Shown piece after piece: positions 58,738 to 64,000 of a stretch of 64,000 nt of DNA. The translations under genes were made by a program, and so were the position numbers. Positions within the stretch are counted from its first letter, which is position 1; each line of letters opens with the position of its first letter. The notes under the pieces are model-generated. The model was not told the origin of the DNA. It did no database searches and saw nothing but the letters and a program-made list of their open reading frames with translations. Source of the stretch: Bacteroidia bacterium (GTDB taxonomy: Bacteria > Bacteroidota > Bacteroidia > CAIKAF01); contig JACVCJ010000009.1 in the NCBI GenBank assembly GCA_016742095.1, positions 51,653-115,652 of the forward strand, in the 5' to 3' direction.

Positions 58738-60173
58738 CGGAAAAACTGCAGAAACCCTGGCTGTTTGCCCTGCTGCTAAGTGCATTCATCGCGCTTAACA
58801 GTGTGCTGATATGGTCGGAATTCTACTGGTTCTCTGCACTGCCCGCAGGCCTTATTATCATTGCCCTGGCCTTTCTGCGCATGGATTACTTTGTGATCCT
58901 GATCTCTTTCCTGACGCCCCTGAGCGTAACCCTGGAGGATATGAACATGGGCGCCGCGCTCAGCCTGCCTTCCGAGCCGCTCATCATTACCATTATGATG
59001 GTATTTGCCGGCAAGGTACTTATCGAGGGCAACTACGACAAGCGCATCCTTCGGCACCCGCTCACCATTATTATCATACTGCACCTGGTATGGATGTTCT
59101 TTACCTCCCTGATGAGCAGCCTGCCCATGGTTTCGTTCAAATTCCTGCTCTCGCGCCTGTGGTTCGTGACCACCTTCTTTTTCCTGGGCGCCGAGCTGTT
59201 TAAAAAGCCCGAGAACATCACCCGCTTTATGTGGGCGCATATACTGGGCATACTGATCGTAATTGTATACACTACCTACGAACACTCGATCCGCGGTTTC
59301 GAAAAAGCACCCGGACACTGGGTCATGACGCCTTTTTACCACGACCATACCGCCTATGGCATGATCCTGGCCCTGTTCATCCCCTTCCTGGTAGGTTATG
59401 CCTTTAACAACCGCAACAACCTCTTCATCAAGCTGATGGTCCTGGGTGTGGTGGTGGCCTTTTTCATCGCCTTCCGCCTTTCGAACTCCCGCGCGGCCTG
59501 GCTCAGCGTAATAGCGGCCCTGGGCGTATACTTCCTGTTCCGTTTCCGGATACGCTGGTACTTTGTGGTCAGCGGAGCCCTGGGAGCCCTGCTGCTGTTC
59601 ATGTCGCTGCGGACCCAGCTGTTCATCGACCTGGGGCGTAACAAGCAGGACAGTTCCGAGAACCTCGAAGAGCACATCCAGTCCATTTCCAATATCTCTA
59701 CGGATGCCTCCAACCTGGAACGCATCAACCGCTGGAACTGCGCGCTTTCTATGTACGAGCAGAAACCCTGGCTGGGCTGGGGCCCCAATACCTATAAGTT
59801 TGAATACGCCCGTTTCCAGAAATCGAAAGATATTACGCTCATCAGTACCAATGCGGGCAACAAAGGCAATGCACACAGCGAATACCTGGGCCCCCTGGCC
59901 GAACAGGGCATACCCGGACTGGCCCTGGTGGTGGCCATGATCATCGGCATTTTGTATACGGGCAACAATGTATACAAATACGCACAGGACATCCGCATGA
60001 AGCGCTATGCCATCTGGATAATCCTCTGTTTTGTTACGTATTGGGTACACGGTATCCTGAACAACTTCCTGGAACTGGACAAGGCCTCCGTCCCCTACTG
60101 GGCCATGGCCGCCATGCTGGTAGCTATGGACATCAGCCGCAAACAGCAGGACAAGCCCTTACAGGAAAACTAA
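58734..60173 (+). CDS. O-antigen ligase/polymerase family protein
   Basis: RLSNSRAAWLSVIAAL, KPWLGWGPNTYKFEY, GNAHSEYLGPLAEQGIPGLAL. Confidence 0.9.
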   Translation: MTEKLQKPWLFALLLSAFIALNSVLIWSEFYWFSALPAGLIIIALAFLRMDYFVILISFLTPLSVTLEDMNMGAALSLPSEPLIITIMMVFAGKVLIEGNYDKRILRHPLTIIIILHLVWMFFTSLMSSLPMVSFKFLLSRLWFVTTFFFLGAELFKKPENITRFMWAHILGILIVIVYTTYEHSIRGFEKAPGHWVMTPFYHDHTAYGMILALFIPFLVGYAFNNRNNLFIKLMVLGVVVAFFIAFRLSNSRAAWLSVIAALGVYFLFRFRIRWYFVVSGALGALLLFMSLRTQLFIDLGRNKQDSSENLEEHIQSISNISTDASNLERINRWNCALSMYEQKPWLGWGPNTYKFEYARFQKSKDITLISTNAGNKGNAHSEYLGPLAEQGIPGLALVVAMIIGILYTGNNVYKYAQDIRMKRYAIWIILCFVTYWVHGILNNFLELDKASVPYWAMAAMLVAMDISRKQQDKPLQEN

Positions 60174-60180
60174 AATATCT

Positions 60181-61509
60181 TTACTTGTACTTTATCCAGC
60201 GCAATACGTCGCGGAAGCTGGGTTTGCGCCCGTACATGAGTATGCCTACGCGGTAAATACGTGCGGCCAGCCAGGTAGTACCGATGAAGGTAACGATCAG
60301 TATCAGTATGGAAGGCAGCACTTCCAGCAGAATACTGGTACCGTAGGGAATACGCACCATCATGACCACCGGTGAGGTAAAAGGCACAAAGGACAGTATT
60401 TTACCGGCCAGGGAACCGGGGTTCATCAGTACGACGAGGGCCGCGGCATAGGCCAGTACCAGGGGCAGCGTTAAGGGGATCATAAACTGCTGGGTATCGC
60501 TCTCACTGTCTACCATAGCCCCGATGGCCGCAAACAGCGAAGCATACAATAAATATCCGAAAATAAAGTACAGCAGGAAACTGATGCCCATGGCCATAAA
60601 ATTGGTTCCCGCCAGCAGATCGGCCACTTTGCCGATGGGGAAAGCATCTTCCGACTGGTTATTGGCACCGTATTGTTCCATTTCTGAAAGACGCTGGGCG
60701 ATATCCGCCGGATCGGAAAATCCGAGAAAAAGCAGGGAAATGATCTGTATCCCGATACCGCTGATGAGTGCCCATACCAGGAACTGTGTAAGGCCTACGG
60801 CCCCGATGCCGATGATCTTGCCCATCATCAGCTGGAAAGGTTTTACCGAGGAGACCATTACTTCCAGTATGCGGCTGGTCTTTTCTTCCAGCACGCCGCG
60901 CAGCACCTGCACACCGTACATCAGGATAAAGAAATAGATGAGCAGACTGGCCGCAAAAGCCACGATGCCCTGCACGTCGGTGCCCCGGCTGCCGTCGCCC
61001 TTAATGGGTTCCAGGTGCACAAATACCTGCGAGCGGATGCTGTCGTATTCGTCGGGGTCGAGCTTGCTCAGTTTCAGTTTATAGCGTTCGATCACTTTGG
61101 TGAGGGTCCATTCCAGCGGGCGGATGAGGCTCTGCGGCGGCTTATTGCCGGCATACATCAGGTTAATACCGTTGCGTACGTTCAGCGGTTCGCGGTTGAT
61201 GTACAGCACGGCGTCCCAGGTATCATCCTGCCCGGCTTTTTCCTGCGCTTTGAAATAATCGGGTTCAATCTGTACCAGGTGTATGTTCCGGGAGCGGTTC
61301 TCACGAATGAGCTGACGGCCCAGATGCAGTTCGCTGTCGTCCACCACATTGATGGTAATTTCGGGCGTACCTTCGCTGACCATCAGCGCCAGTATGCCGC
61401 CGTAGGCCAGTGCCACCAGCAGCGGTCCCAGCAGGGTAAGCAGTATGAACGAACGTTTGCGTACCCGTGTACTGTATTCGCGTTGTATGACCAGCCAGAG
61501 TGTTTTCAT
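60181..61509 (-). CDS. ABC transporter permease (ABC-2/NatB type)
   Basis: IQREYSTRVRKRSFILLTLLGPLL, LEEKTSRILEVMVSSVKPFQLMMGKIIGIG. Confidence 0.93.
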   Translation of the reverse strand: MKTLWLVIQREYSTRVRKRSFILLTLLGPLLVALAYGGILALMVSEGTPEITINVVDDSELHLGRQLIRENRSRNIHLVQIEPDYFKAQEKAGQDDTWDAVLYINREPLNVRNGINLMYAGNKPPQSLIRPLEWTLTKVIERYKLKLSKLDPDEYDSIRSQVFVHLEPIKGDGSRGTDVQGIVAFAASLLIYFFILMYGVQVLRGVLEEKTSRILEVMVSSVKPFQLMMGKIIGIGAVGLTQFLVWALISGIGIQIISLLFLGFSDPADIAQRLSEMEQYGANNQSEDAFPIGKVADLLAGTNFMAMGISFLLYFIFGYLLYASLFAAIGAMVDSESDTQQFMIPLTLPLVLAYAAALVVLMNPGSLAGKILSFVPFTSPVVMMVRIPYGTSILLEVLPSILILIVTFIGTTWLAARIYRVGILMYGRKPSFRDVLRWIKYK

Positions 61510-61523
61510 GTTGGGATAAGCCT

Positions 61524-62471
61524 TTATTCGGTAAGTACCGAACGGTTCAACAAATCATTTCCGCCTACTTCGCGTACGAAGATCTTGTGCATCGAGGGCA
61601 GGTTCTCGCGTACGCTCACCAGCTCAATAGAGTTCAGCAGTCCGCCCAGCACCTGGTTGATGCTGTTGCCGGGCAGCAGTTCCACCACGGCGGTAAGTAC
61701 GCCTTTATCTTCGGATTTTTCGGCGATGCGGGCGCCCGTCCACAGAGCCGTGGAAAAATTGACCCAGTTGCCCCGGAACGAAATTTCCCACATGCCGGAA
61801 TTGTAGCGGCTTTTCACTTCTTTTACATTGCCGTTCAGGATCAGTTTTCCCTTGTTGAACAGGGCTATATGATCGCAGAGCTCTTCCACGCTGTTCATGT
61901 TGTGGCTCGAGAGCATTACGGTAACGCCCGAGGCGGCCAGCTGCAATATCTCGTTCTTGAGCATTTCGGCATTGATGGGATCGAAACCGCTGAACGGCTC
62001 GTCCAGGATGAGGAATTCGGGATTGTGCAGTACGGTGGCAATGAACTGTACCTTTTGCTGCATGCCTTTGGAAAGGTCTTCCACCTTGCGGCCTGCCCAG
62101 GCGGAGAGTCCGAAACGATCGAGCCAGTGCAGGGTACGTTTGCGGGCCTCTTTTTTATCGAGTCCCTTCAGTCGTCCCAGGTATTCGATCTGCTCCTGCA
62201 CCTTCATTTTGCGGTACAGTCCGCGTTCTTCGGGCAGGTAACCGATATGGTTCATATAACCCGGCAGTACAGGTTTGTTGTTGTACAGGCACTCGCCCGA
62301 ATCGGGCACGGTAATGCCGGTGAGTATGCGTATGAACGAGGTTTTGCCGGAGCCGTTGGGGCCCAGCAGGCCAAAGACCGAGCCCCGCGGTATCTCAAAG
62401 GATACATGATCGAGCGCCAGGTGGCCGGAATATGATTTGGTAACGGAATGTGCTTTAACCAGTATTTCCAT
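61524..62471 (-). CDS. ABC transporter ATP-binding protein
   Basis: GLLGPNGSGKTSFIRIL, LSKGMQQKVQFIATVLHNPEFLILDEPFSGFDP. Confidence 0.95.
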   Translation of the reverse strand: MEILVKAHSVTKSYSGHLALDHVSFEIPRGSVFGLLGPNGSGKTSFIRILTGITVPDSGECLYNNKPVLPGYMNHIGYLPEERGLYRKMKVQEQIEYLGRLKGLDKKEARKRTLHWLDRFGLSAWAGRKVEDLSKGMQQKVQFIATVLHNPEFLILDEPFSGFDPINAEMLKNEILQLAASGVTVMLSSHNMNSVEELCDHIALFNKGKLILNGNVKEVKSRYNSGMWEISFRGNWVNFSTALWTGARIAEKSEDKGVLTAVVELLPGNSINQVLGGLLNSIELVSVRENLPSMHKIFVREVGGNDLLNRSVLTE

Positions 62472-62472
62472 G

Positions 62473-62811
62473 TTATTCGGCGGCTGTATTTCCTGTGCCT
62501 GCGGGTGTGGCGGGTACGATTACGAATACGTCCTCGCCGTCGCGCTTCATCAGGTATTTTTCACGGGCCAGTTTTTCCATGGCTTCCTTATTCCCGCGCA
62601 GTTCTTCCAGTTTGCGGGTGGCCTCGTTGATCTCGTGCGAATAGAACAGGGTGTCCTTTTCCAGGGCCTGCAGTTCGCCGTCGAGCTTTTGCTGGTAAAA
62701 GAAGCTCTGCTTGTCAAAAAAGATCATCCACACCAGGAATGCCCCGATGGTGATCAGGTATTTGTACCTGAACACGGTTTTCCACACGGTAAGGATATAC
62801 TTTTTCATCAT
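62473..62811 (-). CDS. DivIC/FtsB-like septum formation initiator
   Basis: N-terminal TM YLITIGAFLVWMIFFD, coiled coil, EKLAREKYLMKRDGEDVFVI. Confidence 0.9.
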   Translation of the reverse strand: MMKKYILTVWKTVFRYKYLITIGAFLVWMIFFDKQSFFYQQKLDGELQALEKDTLFYSHEINEATRKLEELRGNKEAMEKLAREKYLMKRDGEDVFVIVPATPAGTGNTAAE

Positions 62812-62887
62812 CTGCAAAATAAACGATTCGCCTCGCAGGCCATTGCAGCCGCCGGGCTTTTTTGTCAACGCAATGCTGTGAATTGGC

Positions 62888-64000
62888 TCAGTTAACGGCA
62901 TCGCCCCGCAGCTGGCGGTACCTTTTACGGGCCTCGGCCACAAAAAGGCTGTCTTTATGCTCGAGCAGTATGCGCTCGTAAAGCTGCATGGCCAGTTCGG
63001 GGTTCTTCAGCTGAAATTCCTGGATATCGGCCGCCATAAAAAGGGCGTCGTCCATCAGCACTTCGCCGGGGAATTTCTGCATCAGCTGTTCCAGCTGGGT
63101 ATAGGCTTCGGCATATTTGCCCATTTTCATCAGTATCTGTGCCTTGCGGAAGTACACTTCGTCGCCGATATTGTGCGAGGGATAGAAATACAGCAGGGTA
63201 TCCAGTATCTGCAGGGCCTCGGTGTTCTGGTTCTGGTAAAACTTCAGGTCGGCCTTGGAAAAGAACTGCAGGGGCGCCCGTATGCTGTCGCGGCCCAGGT
63301 TATCGGTGATCAGGTGCGAAAGCCACATGGCATCGTTCGAGAACAGCTTGGACGTGGAGGCCTTCAGCACTTTCATCTGGCCCTGGGCATATTCAAATTC
63401 CTCACGGAAATAGGCCAGGCGGGCATTGCGGAACTTGGCCTCCTGGGCGGGGATATCGTTCTTGAATTCTTTTTCTACCTGTCCGTATAGCAGGGCAGGT
63501 TCCCACATATCGCCCGTGAACACCAGCACGTCGGCCAGTTTCAGCTTGGCATCGGCCTTCAGGCGCGGGTTGATGCCGTTATTGGCCAGCAGCCTGTTCA
63601 GCAGGTCCAGCGCCTTATCGGGGTTATTCTGGTAAAAACAGCACAGGTCGGCATAATCGATCACCATGGAGGCCGTGTTGTTATTGATACCCATTTCGGT
63701 AATGGTGGACTGGTACAGGTTATCGAGCTTCTGCACATCGGCCGGATCGGCAGAATAGCCTTTGGCGAACTTGGCATGCATGGTACGCACCAGGTCGGTA
63801 CGGGCCGCGGGGTACAGCAGGAACTCCGGCCCTTTGTCCACCACGTATTCAAAGCAGCGCACGGCCAGGTCGAACTGTTCATTCTCCACGGCGATACGTC
63901 CCAGTTTGTATACTTCCTCACCGAAGCCCTTACTGCGTTTGTCCAGCGCTTTGGCCTGTATAAAGGCGGCTTCGTAGTTACGCTGCTGAATGTACTGCCA
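62888..64000 (-). CDS. Tetratricopeptide repeat protein, 5' truncated by window edge
   Basis: TPR-like FDLAVRCFEYVVDKGPEF, DKALDLLNRLLANNG, ALQILDTLLYFYPSHNIGDEVYFRKAQILMKMGKYAEAYTQLEQLMQKFPG; frame open to window end. Confidence 0.88.
   Translation of the reverse strand, partial: WQYIQQRNYEAAFIQAKALDKRSKGFGEEVYKLGRIAVENEQFDLAVRCFEYVVDKGPEFLLYPAARTDLVRTMHAKFAKGYSADPADVQKLDNLYQSTITEMGINNNTASMVIDYADLCCFYQNNPDKALDLLNRLLANNGINPRLKADAKLKLADVLVFTGDMWEPALLYGQVEKEFKNDIPAQEAKFRNARLAYFREEFEYAQGQMKVLKASTSKLFSNDAMWLSHLITDNLGRDSIRAPLQFFSKADLKFYQNQNTEALQILDTLLYFYPSHNIGDEVYFRKAQILMKMGKYAEAYTQLEQLMQKFPGEVLMDDALFMAADIQEFQLKNPELAMQLYERILLEHKDSLFVAEARKRYRQLRGDAVN

Noticed and set aside
58776-60050. 424-aa - strand ORF
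   Set aside because: Antisense to O-antigen ligase family gene; His/Gln/Gly-rich composition typical of a shadow frame.

Overview
Contiguous chromosomal segment from a member of the Bacteroidota, probably Chitinophagales/Sphingobacteriales-like. The assignment rests on many T9SS and gliding-motility C-terminal domains, recurrent TAnnTTTG -7 promoter boxes, DUF4286/DUF2480/DUF4412/DUF1684 families and a SufE/DUF59 pair. Ordinary core genes include dnaG (5' truncated), rsmA, accA, NADP-IDH, an amidophosphoribosyltransferase, gcvP, MlaE/MlaF-like ABC genes, sufE, recX, rnhB, polysaccharide export/polymerisation genes, an ABC exporter pair, a DivIC/FtsB-like gene and a TPR gene truncated at the right edge. 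Accessory content lies mainly at ~4.8-6.4 kb (AAA ATPase preceded by an alternating inverted-repeat array), ~13-22 kb (DUF3800 gene preceded by a promoter plus structured-RNA/terminator module, a run of exported or lipoprotein orphans, decayed ORFs, and a DUF4157 eCIS-type putative effector) and ~26-50 kb (T9SS/gliding cargo, duplicated lectin/PKD adhesins around a TPR-HTH regulator, and a shared TTGTCCC-N4-TTGTCCC upstream element). Strongest candidates for follow-up: the RNA module upstream of DUF3800 (13074-13190), the DUF4157 protein (20543-21745), the repeat array upstream of the ATPase (4834-4937) and the 11-bp-period repeat shared by two adhesin promoters. No CRISPR array, rRNA, tRNA, transposase or integrase was recognised by eye. 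All family calls come from reading protein motifs; no database search was run.
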